The notes: generated by a model from the sequence alone, not told the origin. A stretch of DNA of 15,448 bases from Planctomycetaceae bacterium (GCA_005789975.1 SXWC01000168.1:1-15448), one strand, 5' to 3'. Numbered from the stretch's first letter, positions 1-7,750 are shown. A program made the numbers and translations.

Positions 1-1092
1 GTCGTTCCGTCCGAGGTCGATGAGCATCACGTGCTCGGCCCGCTCCTTCGGGTCGGCAAGCAGGTCTTCTGCGAGGGCCCTGTCTTCCTCGGGCGTGGCC
101 CCGCGGCGGCGGGTGCCGGCGAGCGGACGGACCGTGACGCTGCCGTCGATGCACCGCACCATGATCTCCGGCGAACTGCCCACGAGCGTGCAGGAGGGGG
201 TGCGCAGGTAAAACATGAACGGGCTCGGGTTCACCACGCGGAGCGTCCGGTAGAGCTCCAGCGGAGGCGCGGTGAACGGGATCTCGAGCCGGCGGCTGAG
301 CACCACCTGAAAGACGTCGCCGGCGCGGATGTATTCGATGGACCGGTCGACGGCCGCCAGGAAGGACTCACGGTCGAAAGCCGAGCGGGCGGTGCCGTCG
401 GCGAGGCAGGCGGGCTCCCGTCGCGGGCCGATGTCGGCGGGGGGCGGCCAGTCGTGCGGGGCCGAAAGCCGTTCGATCGTGGCATCGATCCGGCGGCAGG
501 CGGCCTCGTAGGCCCGGCCCACTCCGGCCGTCGAATCGTCGTCGATCCGCGCGAGCACCACCACGTCGATCGCCTTGGTGACGTTGTCGAAGACCACCAT
601 GCGGTCGTAGAAATCGAACGACAGATCGGGCAGGCCCAGGTCGTCAGAGGGCGGATTGGGCAGACGCTCCGTGTAGCGGACGGAGTCGTAGGCGGCGTAA
701 CCGACGACTCCGCTGGTGAACGGGGGCAGCTCCGGGAGGTGGGCCGGACGGTAAGCGGCCATCCGCCGCTCGAGTTCGGCGAGCGGATCGGCGCACGCGA
801 GCCTTTCCTCGCCATCGGCCCGGATGATCCACACCTCCTGCCCGCGAGCCTCGAGCCGCAGGAATGGATCGGCGCCCAGAAAGCTGTAGCGGCCCACCCG
901 CTCACCCCCGACGACGCTCTCGAAGAGACAGGCCGCGTCTCCCGAGTCGATCTTCGCGAACGCGGAAAGCGGGGTCAGGCCGTCGGCAAACAGCCTGCGG
1001 TAGACGGGCACCAGCCGCGAGCCGCCCGGCGGGGGTGCCGAGAGCGACCGGGCGAGTTCGCCAAAACGGTGCCTGTCCGGGATGTGCGGCAT
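1..1092 (-). CDS. trpE: Anthranilate synthase component I, 3' end cut by window edge
   Basis: TrpE converts chorismate and ammonia (from its glutaminase partner TrpG) to anthranilate, the first committed step of tryptophan synthesis, in the cytoplasm. The 364 residues visible start at the ATG at 1092-1090 and stop at the window edge; the family is about 500 residues, so the last quarter is missing. An LFES segment near residues 56-59 followed by GRYSFLG, and NPSPFMFYL near residue 260, match the tryptophan feedback site of TrpE. PLAGTRRRG and DLGRND (359-364) belong to the chorismate-binding domain. The feedback motifs favour TrpE over aminodeoxychorismate synthase PabB, although a PabB role cannot be excluded without the C-terminus and neighbours. 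No clear Shine-Dalgarno precedes the start. The gene is divergent from mcsA, with 151 bases between the start codons. Confidence 0.92.
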   Translation of the reverse strand, partial: MPHIPDRHRFGELARSLSAPPPGGSRLVPVYRRLFADGLTPLSAFAKIDSGDAACLFESVVGGERVGRYSFLGADPFLRLEARGQEVWIIRADGEERLACADPLAELERRMAAYRPAHLPELPPFTSGVVGYAAYDSVRYTERLPNPPSDDLGLPDLSFDFYDRMVVFDNVTKAIDVVVLARIDDDSTAGVGRAYEAACRRIDATIERLSAPHDWPPPADIGPRREPACLADGTARSAFDRESFLAAVDRSIEYIRAGDVFQVVLSRRLEIPFTAPPLELYRTLRVVNPSPFMFYLRTPSCTLVGSSPEIMVRCIDGSVTVRPLAGTRRRGATPEEDRALAEDLLADPKERAEHVMLIDLGRND

Positions 1093-1212
1093 GCGGGTGA
1101 ATGGGCCTGGAACGCGGAATGGCCTGGGAATCTGCCAGAGACTACCCCCGAGCCCACCGGCCAACAACACGCGGCGCTGCGCACCGAGGGCGACCACGGC
1201 CGTCCCACCCGC

Positions 1213-1218
1213 TATGAT
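1213..1218 (+). promoter_or_regulatory. Candidate -10 box for mcsA-mcsB
   Basis: TATGAT matches the sigma-70 -10 consensus at five of six positions. At a 17-base spacing the -35 position (1190-1195) reads GCGACC, a three-of-six match, so the promoter would rely mostly on its -10. Transcription would begin near 1225, leaving a leader of about 19 bases that holds the AGGAG ribosome binding site at 1233-1237. This is a pattern match only. Confidence 0.4.
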
Positions 1219-1243
1219 TTGATTGGTTCGACAGGAGCGAGAC

Positions 1244-1834
1244 ATGAAGTGCCAGCAGTGCGACAAGCAGGCGGTTTTCCACATCACCGAACTGGAGACG
1301 GGGGAAGTCCGTGAACTGCACCTCTGTGAGGACCACGCCCGGAACTATCTCAACCAGTCCGAGGCCGCCGAGGGGGGCGACGAGGACACGTCGGCGGGAG
1401 GCCTCACCGGGCCGCTCACCGTCGGCCAGACGGCCGACGAACTCGCCCTGCTCGACAAGAAGGCCTGCCCGATGTGCGGCATCACGTTCTTCGAGTTCCG
1501 CAACCAGGGGCGGCTGGGCTGCCCGCACGACTACGTCCATTTCGAGAAGGAACTCGAGCCCTTGATCGCCAACATCCACGGCGGCACCCAGCACACGGGC
1601 CGCCGCCCCGAGCGGTCCACGGCCGAGGGAACGGCGCCCCTGCCGGAGGGCACCGAAGAACTCACCAGCGTGATCGGCATGCGGCGGAGCATGCAGGAAG
1701 CCATTCTCTGCGAAGACTACGAGCGGGCCCGCGAGGAACGCGACGCCATTCGCGGCATCGAGGACCGCTGGCTCGGCGGCACCGGACGCGACGCAGCCAC
1801 ACCGAAGGCGGACACCCCACCCCATGAAACTTGA
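1244..1834 (+). CDS. mcsA: McsA-like activator of protein-arginine kinase (zinc-binding, UVR domain)
   Basis: McsA binds and activates the arginine kinase McsB; in Bacillus both act in stress-induced proteolysis with ClpC and CtsR. This 196-residue protein has two cysteine clusters: C3-C6 with C28-H31, and C75-C78 with C93-H95. A C-terminal UVR segment (about 140-174, containing CEDYERAREERDAIR) is the interaction motif also found in UvrB, UvrC and ClpC. The second cluster ends in GCPHDY, where the Bacillus form has a fourth cysteine, so H95 or D96 may substitute. The ATG at 1244 is chosen over an in-frame TTG at 1223 because AGGAG lies 6 bases upstream and the MKCQQC start fits the family. 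The stop codon lies inside mcsB, an 11-base overlap implying translational coupling. No ctsR or clpC is adjacent. Confidence 0.9.
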   Translation: MKCQQCDKQAVFHITELETGEVRELHLCEDHARNYLNQSEAAEGGDEDTSAGGLTGPLTVGQTADELALLDKKACPMCGITFFEFRNQGRLGCPHDYVHFEKELEPLIANIHGGTQHTGRRPERSTAEGTAPLPEGTEELTSVIGMRRSMQEAILCEDYERAREERDAIRGIEDRWLGGTGRDAATPKADTPPHET

Positions 1835-2897
1835 TTCCCTCACCGACGCGGTCGGCGAATGGCTCCGCGGCACGGGCCCCGAGTCGGACATCGTGATGAG
1901 CAGTCGCGTCCGCCTCGCGCGGAACGTGGCGCAGTATCCGTTTGTCAGCCGGACATCCGAACAGGACCGCTCCGACGTGGAGCGATTCCTCCGCGAGCAG
2001 ATCGCGGCGTCCCCCGTCGGCAGCTCGCTGGAATACATCGACGTCGGGCGCCTGGAGGAGATCGACCGGCAGTTCCTCGTCGAACGGCAGCTGATCAGCC
2101 GCGAGCACGCCGACGCACAGGGTGCGCGGGGTGTCGCGATCGACGGACTCGAGCAGGTCAGCCTGATGATCAACGAGGAGGATCATCTGCGGATCCAGTG
2201 CATGCACAGCGGCCTCGACCTCCGCGGGGCGTGGGAGCAGATCCAGGTGGTCGACGACCAGATCGGCCGCGTGGTGCCCTACGCGTTTCATCCCCGCTGG
2301 GGCTACCTCACCGCCTGCCCCACCAACGTCGGCACCGGCATCCGCGTGAGCGTGATGCTCCATCTCCCTGCGCTCGTGATCACGCGGCAGATCGACAAGG
2401 TTTTCCGCAGCCTCCACAAGATCTCGCTGGCCGTCCGCGGCCTGTATGGCGAGGGCTCGCAGGCGATGGGCGACTTCTACCAGATCTCCAACCAGACCAC
2501 GCTCGGCAAGTCCGAGAAGGAGCTCGTGGAGCAGGTCGGGGACGTGGTGCCCGTGCTCATCGACTACGAGCGGCGGGCCCGCGAGTTTCTCGTGCGTGAG
2601 ACACAGCAAAACGTCCACGATCAGGTGAGTCGGGCCTACGGCATTCTCCGGACGGCGCAGACGATCACGGCCGAGGAGACGATGCAGTTGCTCTCACGGG
2701 TGCGGATGGGGGTGTTGCTGGGGCTGATCGGCGACGTGAAGATCGCCGACATCAACTCGCTGCTCGTTCGCACCCAGCCGGCCCACCTGCAGAAACTCCG
2801 CGGTGTCGAACTCGACACCAAGGATCGCAACATCGAGCGGGCCCGCTACCTCCGCCGGCACTTCGAAGGGGGCACGACCCCCGCCAGCCCAAACTGA
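1824..2897 (+). CDS. mcsB: Protein-arginine kinase McsB (ATP:guanido phosphotransferase family)
   Basis: McsB transfers phosphate from ATP to arginine side chains of proteins, marking them for Clp degradation in Firmicutes. The 357 residues match the usual length. Visible motifs are SSRVRLARN (26-34, nucleotide binding), NEEDHLR (117-123, guanidino-binding acidic loop), CPTNVGTG (165-172, with the conserved active-site cysteine C165) and YGEGSQAMGDFYQISNQ (around 207-223). The C-terminal arginine-phosphate-binding motif, RDxxRA in Bacillus, reads RNIERA (335-340), so the aspartate is asparagine here. The N-terminal substrate-specificity domain of creatine and arginine kinases is absent, which supports McsB over a metabolite kinase. 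The ATG lies inside the end of mcsA and the two are almost certainly co-expressed. It converges on coaD with a 9-base gap. Confidence 0.95.
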   Translation: MKLDSLTDAVGEWLRGTGPESDIVMSSRVRLARNVAQYPFVSRTSEQDRSDVERFLREQIAASPVGSSLEYIDVGRLEEIDRQFLVERQLISREHADAQGARGVAIDGLEQVSLMINEEDHLRIQCMHSGLDLRGAWEQIQVVDDQIGRVVPYAFHPRWGYLTACPTNVGTGIRVSVMLHLPALVITRQIDKVFRSLHKISLAVRGLYGEGSQAMGDFYQISNQTTLGKSEKELVEQVGDVVPVLIDYERRAREFLVRETQQNVHDQVSRAYGILRTAQTITAEETMQLLSRVRMGVLLGLIGDVKIADINSLLVRTQPAHLQKLRGVELDTKDRNIERARYLRRHFEGGTTPASPN

Positions 2898-2906
2898 GCA
2901 TCCCCG

Positions 2907-3410
2907 TCAGCCGGCGGTGAGCTTGGTCCGCAGGGCGGCGACCACGGGGAGCGGAACGAATCGCAGGAGTGCCTCGTCGTCGGCCAGCGGCGTGATCTGC
3001 TTGAGCAGCGACGAGGAGATGTGCGAGTAGGCGGCGTCGGCCATGAGGAAGACCGTCTCGACCGCCGGGTCGAGCTTGCGGTTGGCGAGCGTCATCGTGA
3101 ACTCGGCCTCGATGTCGGTGAGCGATCGCACTCCGCGGAGCAGGACATGGGCCCCCTGGGCCCGCACAAAGGCCACCGAGAGCCCGCTGAAGAGCTCGAC
3201 CCGCACGTTGCCAAACGCCTCCACCGCCGACTTCACCAGCTGCACCCGCTCCTCGAGGGAGAAGAGCGGCTGCTTGTCGGGATTGATGCCGACCCCCACG
3301 ACGATCGTCTCGAAGACCTGGCTGGCCCGCCCGATCACGTCGAGGTGTCCCAGCGTGATCGGGTCGAACGACCCTGTGTAGACGGCGATGCTCGGGCGTG
3401 TCAGTTTCAC
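2907..3410 (-). CDS. coaD: Phosphopantetheine adenylyltransferase
   Basis: CoaD joins 4'-phosphopantetheine to ATP to give dephospho-CoA, the penultimate step of coenzyme A synthesis, in the cytoplasm. From the GTG at 3410 the protein is 167 residues, close to the family norm of about 160. It begins with the nucleotidyltransferase signature GSFDPITLGH (residues 13-22, TxGH at 19-22), followed by RGVRSLTDIEAE (around 89-100) and YSHISSSLLKQI (around 128-139), all typical of CoaD. The frame stays open to 3560, but the added N-terminus is proline- and glycine-rich and unlike the family. No Shine-Dalgarno is visible before the GTG, so the exact start is uncertain; a GTG about 14 codons further upstream is an alternative. 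Confidence 0.94.
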   Translation of the reverse strand: MKLTRPSIAVYTGSFDPITLGHLDVIGRASQVFETIVVGVGINPDKQPLFSLEERVQLVKSAVEAFGNVRVELFSGLSVAFVRAQGAHVLLRGVRSLTDIEAEFTMTLANRKLDPAVETVFLMADAAYSHISSSLLKQITPLADDEALLRFVPLPVVAALRTKLTAG

Positions 3411-3564
3411 GGGGAGGGCCGGGGGGGGCACGGGAGGGTGGCTGACGGGCACGGCGACGCCGCCCCTGCGGCACTCCGAGGCCCCTGCCTCCCCGTGCGA
3501 CTGCGGGTATGGTATTGAATTACCTGTGCGATTGAAACCTTGACGTGTCCTGGGGTCCATCCGC

Positions 3565-3750
3565 GTGTCGAACGTGCTCTCTCTCGCCGGTCTGATTCTT
3601 TCGGGCGTGATCGTGATCCTGTTCGTGGCCGATCTGGCCGCCGCGTTCCCGTTTCAGCGGGCGAGCGTGGCCGCCGACGTGGGTTTCATCGTCGCCGGCC
3701 TGTTGGTCGCAGTCATGAGCTGGGCGATCAACCCGCGGGCCAAGGCCTGA
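3565..3750 (+). CDS. Small membrane protein, unknown function
   Basis: The 61-residue product starts at a GTG and has two hydrophobic stretches, about residues 5-27 (LAGLILSGVIVILFVADLAAAF) and 38-54 (VGFIVAGLLVAVMSWAI), joined by a short FQRASVAADV linker and ending in the basic NPRAKA. This is a plausible two-pass inner-membrane hairpin protein. I do not recognise the family. Support comes from the membrane pattern, the position in otherwise empty sequence divergent from coaD, and a stop codon only 13 bases before the convergent stop of the next gene. An imperfect hairpin (3744-3770) contains both stop codons and may act for both genes. No Shine-Dalgarno is seen. Confidence 0.55.
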   Translation: MSNVLSLAGLILSGVIVILFVADLAAAFPFQRASVAADVGFIVAGLLVAVMSWAINPRAKA

Positions 3751-3763
3751 CGCTTTTCGGCAA

Positions 3764-4489
3764 TCAAGCCGCGCGGAGCACCGATCCGGGCAAGGGCTGC
3801 CGGCCCGTGCCGGTGATCGCGGAGGGCAGATCGGAGAGCCCCGTGACCACGGCGGTTCCGCTCGACACGCGGTGAGCGGCCCACGCCAGCCAGCGATCGA
3901 GGCGGGGGCTCACGAAGGCCTCGTGCCTGCTGCCGGCCGTCACGCCGTCGGTCTGCAACACCTGCAGGCTGCCGGCCCGCGGGGTCGGCAGCCCACCGAG
4001 GCCGAGCCAGCCGGCGATGCCCCGCGGCCTGTGCGGCTGAACGAGCACCTCCCAGAGTCCCCACACGATGTTGCGGCAGGGCCAGTCGCGGGGTGCGGGG
4101 CGGCGGCTCCCACGGCCGTCGTCCTCGAACGAGTTGACGAGCGCCACCGACATTCCCTGCTCGACCAGCAGGCCGCGGTGCGCGAGGGGTGTCGGGCCAC
4201 GAAGGACGACCGCCGACAGGCCGGGCGCCTCGTCGCGGGCGCGCAGGAGCAGATCACGAAGCTTCGCACGTGAACCGCACGCCGCCGGGGGAATGTCGAG
4301 GGCCATGTCATTGCCGCCGCCACGTCGGGCGATGGCCGACGCCACGTCCGCCAACACCTCGATTCCCACGAGCCATGTCACGGGAAGCGACCGCGTCGCC
4401 TCGAGCCACGCCGCCCCCCCCGCGGTGGCCGACTGCCGCGGTGTCGTGCCGCAGATCACCAGCGTCGCGGGAACCTTCGACCGCATCAT
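3764..4489 (-). CDS. Conserved-looking protein of unknown function, possible sugar-deacetylase-like barrel
   Basis: From the ATG at 4489 (a second ATG follows at 4486) the product is 241 residues, with a GGGGGAAT stretch just upstream that could aid initiation. I do not recognise it firmly. It alternates hydrophobic strands and helices: ATLVICGTTPR at the start, VTWLVGIEVL, MALDIP, SRAKLRDLLLRARDEAP, LSAVVLRGP, LLVEQGMSVALVNSF and RNIVWGLWEVLVQP. That order loosely recalls the NodB/polysaccharide deacetylase barrel, but the usual metal-binding aspartate and histidines are not evident, so a catalytic role would be a guess. No signal peptide is visible. It lies 109 bases behind cobA-hemD on the same strand and may share its transcript. 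The frame runs open further upstream, but that part is arginine-rich shadow sequence over the cobA-hemD end. Confidence 0.7.
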   Translation of the reverse strand: MMRSKVPATLVICGTTPRQSATAGGAAWLEATRSLPVTWLVGIEVLADVASAIARRGGGNDMALDIPPAACGSRAKLRDLLLRARDEAPGLSAVVLRGPTPLAHRGLLVEQGMSVALVNSFEDDGRGSRRPAPRDWPCRNIVWGLWEVLVQPHRPRGIAGWLGLGGLPTPRAGSLQVLQTDGVTAGSRHEAFVSPRLDRWLAWAAHRVSSGTAVVTGLSDLPSAITGTGRQPLPGSVLRAA

Positions 4490-4598
4490 GTCATTCCCCC
4501 CGGCCCGGCGCCGACGGTCCTTCCGAGGACGTCGCCACCCGGCCCCCGAGCGGTCTATCGACCCGCGGGCACCGGGCACTGCACCAGCGTCGCCGGAA

Positions 4599-6170
4599 TC
4601 AGTCGCGGCGCGACGGGGGAAGATTCGCCGTCTCGGGCGACTCTGCCGGCGGGCGAACCCCTGCCGCAGACGCCTCCCAGCCGCGAATCGCCTCCACGAC
4701 CCCGGAGACGGTCGCCTCGGCCGCCTCGACCGTGGGCTCGAATCCCGCCCGCAGGAGCGTGGCCGAGGTGACGGGACTGATGCTCGCAATCCTCCACTGC
4801 CGCATCCGGTCGCCAAAGAGCCGGACGGCCGCCTCGGCGATCGACGAGCTCGTGAGGGTTATCCAGGCGACGGGCAGGCGGTCGATCGTGTCCGCGACGT
4901 CAATCGGCAGCGACTCGACCGGTTGGCTCACGTACGCCACGACCTCATCGACGTGATGCCCGAGCGATTCGAGCTCGCTTCGCAGCACGTCGCGGCCCTT
5001 GTCGGCGCGGATCAACAGGAAGCGACCGTGGCGGGCGGTGCCCGCCAGCGCGGCCGCCAGTCCTTCCGAGCGGAACGTCTGGGGGGTGAGATCGCAGTGA
5101 AAGCCGGAGTCTTCGAGCTGCCGACGCGTGGCCGGCCCGATGGCGGCAAGCTTCGCGGTGCCGAGCGCACGGCCGTCCCGGCCGGCGGCCCGCAGCCGGC
5201 CGAGACAGCCCCGCACGCCGTTGCCGCTCGCAAACACGATCCAGTCGTAGGTGTCCGCTCGGGCGATGGCGTCATCCACAGGCTCCCATGACGGTGGATC
5301 GGCGATGCGGATCGCCGGCACATGCAGGCACGAGCCACCGGCCGCATGGACGGCGGCGACGAGTTCGGCCTCTTGTCCGGCGGGCCTGGTCACGAGCACG
5401 AGCCGCCCGCTCAGCGAACCTGCGTCCTCCACGGCGGCGGCCGCCGCCTGGCCGATCACCGCCACCGCCGGCGACTGCCAACCCTGCCGCGCGGAGTCGG
5501 CAACGCACGACGCCAGCGTGGTCGTCGCGATCCGCTGATCGGGCCAGGAGCAGCGACTCACGATCGTGACGGGCGTGGTGCCGGGCATGCCCGCGCGGAG
5601 GAGTTCCTGCGACCAGCGGGCCACCTGTTCGACACCCATGTAGATCGCCAGCGTGCCCGTCAGCGCGGCCAGCGCACGGAAGTCGACGCCTTCGGCCTTG
5701 TCGTCCGCTTCCCGTCCGGTGACGATCGTGAGGCTCGAGGCCGCGTCCCTGGTCGTGAGCGGCATCCGGGCGGCGGACGCCGCCGCGAGCGCCGCAGTCA
5801 CGCCCGGAACAAACTCGATGCGGATGCCGGCCTGACGGAGGGGCTCGAGTTCCTCGGTGAGCCGCGCGAACACGGTGGGATCGCCCCCCTTGAGCCGCAC
5901 CACGGTCCGGCCCTCGAGCGCGAGCCGTGCCAGGAGCCGGCCCGTCGCAATGCCGGGGTTCGGCCGCGCCGACTCATCCCTGGCGACGGCGATGCGCTCC
6001 GCCGTCGGATGAATCTCGTCGAGCAGCCGGCTCGGCACCAGCGCATCGTGGACGATCACGTCGGCGGCCCGGATCCGCTCGGCGGCCCGCAGCGTCAGCA
6101 GGTCGGGAGCTCCGGGACCGGCTCCCACGAATGAGACGGGGCCGGGATTCTGAATGGGATCGGGATGCAT
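4599..6170 (-). CDS. cobA-hemD: Fused uroporphyrinogen-III C-methyltransferase / uroporphyrinogen-III synthase
   Basis: One 523-residue protein carries two tetrapyrrole enzymes. Residues about 10-250 are the SAM-dependent methyltransferase that turns uroporphyrinogen III into precorrin-2 for siroheme and cobalamin, shown by VGAGPGAPDLLTLRA (15-29), VRLKGGDPTVFAR (91-103), VPGVTAALAAASA (121-133) and MPLTTRD (136-142). Residues about 255-500 are uroporphyrinogen-III synthase (HemD), which cyclises hydroxymethylbilane, shown by RLVLVTRPAGQEAEL (256-270), YDWIVFASGNGVRG (308-321), AAIGPATRRQLEDSGF (342-357) and ITLTSSSIAEA (437-447). The tail after residue 500 is low complexity. The ATG at 6170 is chosen because family similarity begins right after it; no Shine-Dalgarno is seen. 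Making the common precursor and the first branch enzyme in one chain favours flow towards siroheme or B12. Confidence 0.93.
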   Translation of the reverse strand: MHPDPIQNPGPVSFVGAGPGAPDLLTLRAAERIRAADVIVHDALVPSRLLDEIHPTAERIAVARDESARPNPGIATGRLLARLALEGRTVVRLKGGDPTVFARLTEELEPLRQAGIRIEFVPGVTAALAAASAARMPLTTRDAASSLTIVTGREADDKAEGVDFRALAALTGTLAIYMGVEQVARWSQELLRAGMPGTTPVTIVSRCSWPDQRIATTTLASCVADSARQGWQSPAVAVIGQAAAAAVEDAGSLSGRLVLVTRPAGQEAELVAAVHAAGGSCLHVPAIRIADPPSWEPVDDAIARADTYDWIVFASGNGVRGCLGRLRAAGRDGRALGTAKLAAIGPATRRQLEDSGFHCDLTPQTFRSEGLAAALAGTARHGRFLLIRADKGRDVLRSELESLGHHVDEVVAYVSQPVESLPIDVADTIDRLPVAWITLTSSSIAEAAVRLFGDRMRQWRIASISPVTSATLLRAGFEPTVEAAEATVSGVVEAIRGWEASAAGVRPPAESPETANLPPSRRD

Positions 6171-6207
6171 GATGGAAGGGGAATCCGGGGGCGAACGAGA
6201 ACGGTGT

Positions 6208-6235
6208 TTGTGGCCCCTGCCGAGGCCACTACACT
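6208..6235 (+). promoter_or_regulatory. Candidate promoter for the TPR gene
   Basis: TTGTGG (6208-6213) and TACACT (6230-6235) are separated by 16 bases and match the sigma-70 boxes at three and four of six positions. A transcript from here would start near 6242 and give a leader of about 55-75 bases. The same TACACT -10 appears in the candidate promoter at 10887-10915. Weak by itself. Confidence 0.3.
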
Positions 6236-6295
6236 TCAGGCTTGCCCGACCCCCGGAGGCCTGGCGGCTCCGGCGGCGGAGCACGCCGCGTCCCG

Positions 6296-7750
6296 ATGCC
6301 CTCATCGTCCCCCACCATGGCAAATGAGTCCACTGCGGCTGCCCCGGGCCCGGTCGATCCCGCATCGACCCCGTCCATGGTGGCGCTGTCGCCCGGCGAG
6401 CGGTCGAGGCTGATGCAGTGCTACCATCGGGGGGTTCAGGCCCTGCAGACCAACGCCGACTACGCGGTCGACATGTTTTCGCTCTGCGTGGCCGGCGATC
6501 CGGGCAACGCCATCTTCCTGCAGTCGCTGCTGGGGGCGCTCAAGCGGAAGTTCGGTGCGAAGAAGCACGGCAGCCTGACGGCGTTCTTTTCGGCCGGCTC
6601 CCGGGCCATGCTCAAGAAACTCGCCACGACGGCCCAGTGGCGGGACATCGTCAAGCAGGGCGTCGACATCATCAAGGCGAACCCCTCCGACCACGCCTGC
6701 TTTCTCGCGATGGCCGAGGCCTGCGGCAACCTGATGTTCTACGAGGCCCAGGCGGTTCACCTGCGTGCCGCCCTCGACGCCTGCCCCGCCGACCCCGAAG
6801 TGAACCGGCAGTGCGCCCGATTCGCCGCCAATCAGGGCAACTTCGACCAGGCGATCGAGTGCTGGCGGAGAATCTCGAAGACGAAGGGACTGGCGGAAGA
6901 GTCCGAGCGGGAGATCGCGCGGCTCTCCGTGGAGAAGACGATCGTCGCCGGCAACGGCATGGTGGGGCGTTCCGGGGGGGGCAAGCCGGAGGCCGCGGGC
7001 AAGCCCGGCGACGACGCCAAGGCCGGCAGCCGCACCGCCGAACTCAAGCGGACCATCGCGACCAACCCGTCCGACATCGACGCCCACCTCGAACTCGCCG
7101 ATCTCCTCGAGCGCGACGGCGCGATCGGTGAGGCCGAGGCGGTGCTTGCCGGCGCACTCGCCGCCTCCGGCAACGAACTCAAGGTCCGCGAGCACGTCGA
7201 GGATCGCCACCTCCGCTGGGGCAAGCAGAAGGTGATGCTCGCCGAAAAGCGACTCCAGACGGACGACACCCCCGAAAACCGCGCCGCCCTTGAAAGGCTG
7301 CGGTCGGCCCAGCTCAAGCAGGAGATCGAGGTCTATGCGGCCCGGTGCAGCCGCTATCCCGAGAACCTCACCTGGAAATACGAACTTGCGATGCGTCTCA
7401 AGGCGGCCGGCAACTTCGCGGAGGCCATCCGTTGCTTCCAGGAATCGCTGCGGGACTCGCGGCGACGTGGGGCGGTGTCGCTGGAACTGGGGGAATGCTT
7501 CCAGAAAATCAAGCAATACCAGCTCGCCATGCAAAACTATCAGGCCGCGGTGGAGGCGATCGGCGACCGCGAACTGGAGCTCCGCAAGCGGGCCCTCTAC
7601 CGGGCGGGCGTGTTGGCTTCAGGGCTCGACGATGTCGATGTCGCCCGGAAATACCTCTCCCTGCTGGCCGGACTCGACTTCGGATACCGGGATGTGGCCA
7701 CGCGTCTTGAAAAGTTGGGGGCGGCAAAGGATAACGGTGCCGACGGCTGA
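6296..7750 (+). CDS. Tetratricopeptide-repeat protein
   Basis: The 484-residue protein is a helical-repeat scaffold of the kind that binds partner proteins; its specific role is unknown. Helical pairs with TPR spacing and small-residue packing occur around ACGNLMFYEAQAVHLRAALDACPADPEVN and NFDQAIECWRRI in the first half, then AHLELADLLERDGAIGEAEAVLAGAL, KYELAMRLKAAGNFAEAIRCFQESL and LELGECFQKIKQYQLAMQNYQAAV. A charged, glycine-rich linker (about 217-250) divides two repeat regions. No signal peptide or membrane segment is seen, so it is probably cytoplasmic. The start may be the ATG at 6296 or the ATG at 6317 (MANEST); neither has a good Shine-Dalgarno, and an in-frame TTG at 6242 is less likely. 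It precedes rpsT on the same strand by 120 bases. Confidence 0.85.
   Translation: MPSSSPTMANESTAAAPGPVDPASTPSMVALSPGERSRLMQCYHRGVQALQTNADYAVDMFSLCVAGDPGNAIFLQSLLGALKRKFGAKKHGSLTAFFSAGSRAMLKKLATTAQWRDIVKQGVDIIKANPSDHACFLAMAEACGNLMFYEAQAVHLRAALDACPADPEVNRQCARFAANQGNFDQAIECWRRISKTKGLAEESEREIARLSVEKTIVAGNGMVGRSGGGKPEAAGKPGDDAKAGSRTAELKRTIATNPSDIDAHLELADLLERDGAIGEAEAVLAGALAASGNELKVREHVEDRHLRWGKQKVMLAEKRLQTDDTPENRAALERLRSAQLKQEIEVYAARCSRYPENLTWKYELAMRLKAAGNFAEAIRCFQESLRDSRRRGAVSLELGECFQKIKQYQLAMQNYQAAVEAIGDRELELRKRALYRAGVLASGLDDVDVARKYLSLLAGLDFGYRDVATRLEKLGAAKDNGADG

Noticed and set aside
31..1314. A 427-codon plus-strand frame opposite trpE
   Set aside because: It mirrors trpE and runs into mcsA in another frame; composition is shadow-like and no domain is visible.
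1662..2618. A 318-codon minus-strand frame opposite mcsB
   Set aside because: It overlaps the full kinase core on the other strand and shows no motifs of its own.
3411..3560. N-terminal extension of coaD to an ATG at 3560
   Set aside because: The extra 50 residues are proline/glycine-rich and CoaD family similarity begins right at the GTG at 3410.
6302..7534. A 410-codon minus-strand frame opposite the TPR gene
   Set aside because: It is antisense to a protein with clear TPR-like helices; no independent start signal or motif is seen.
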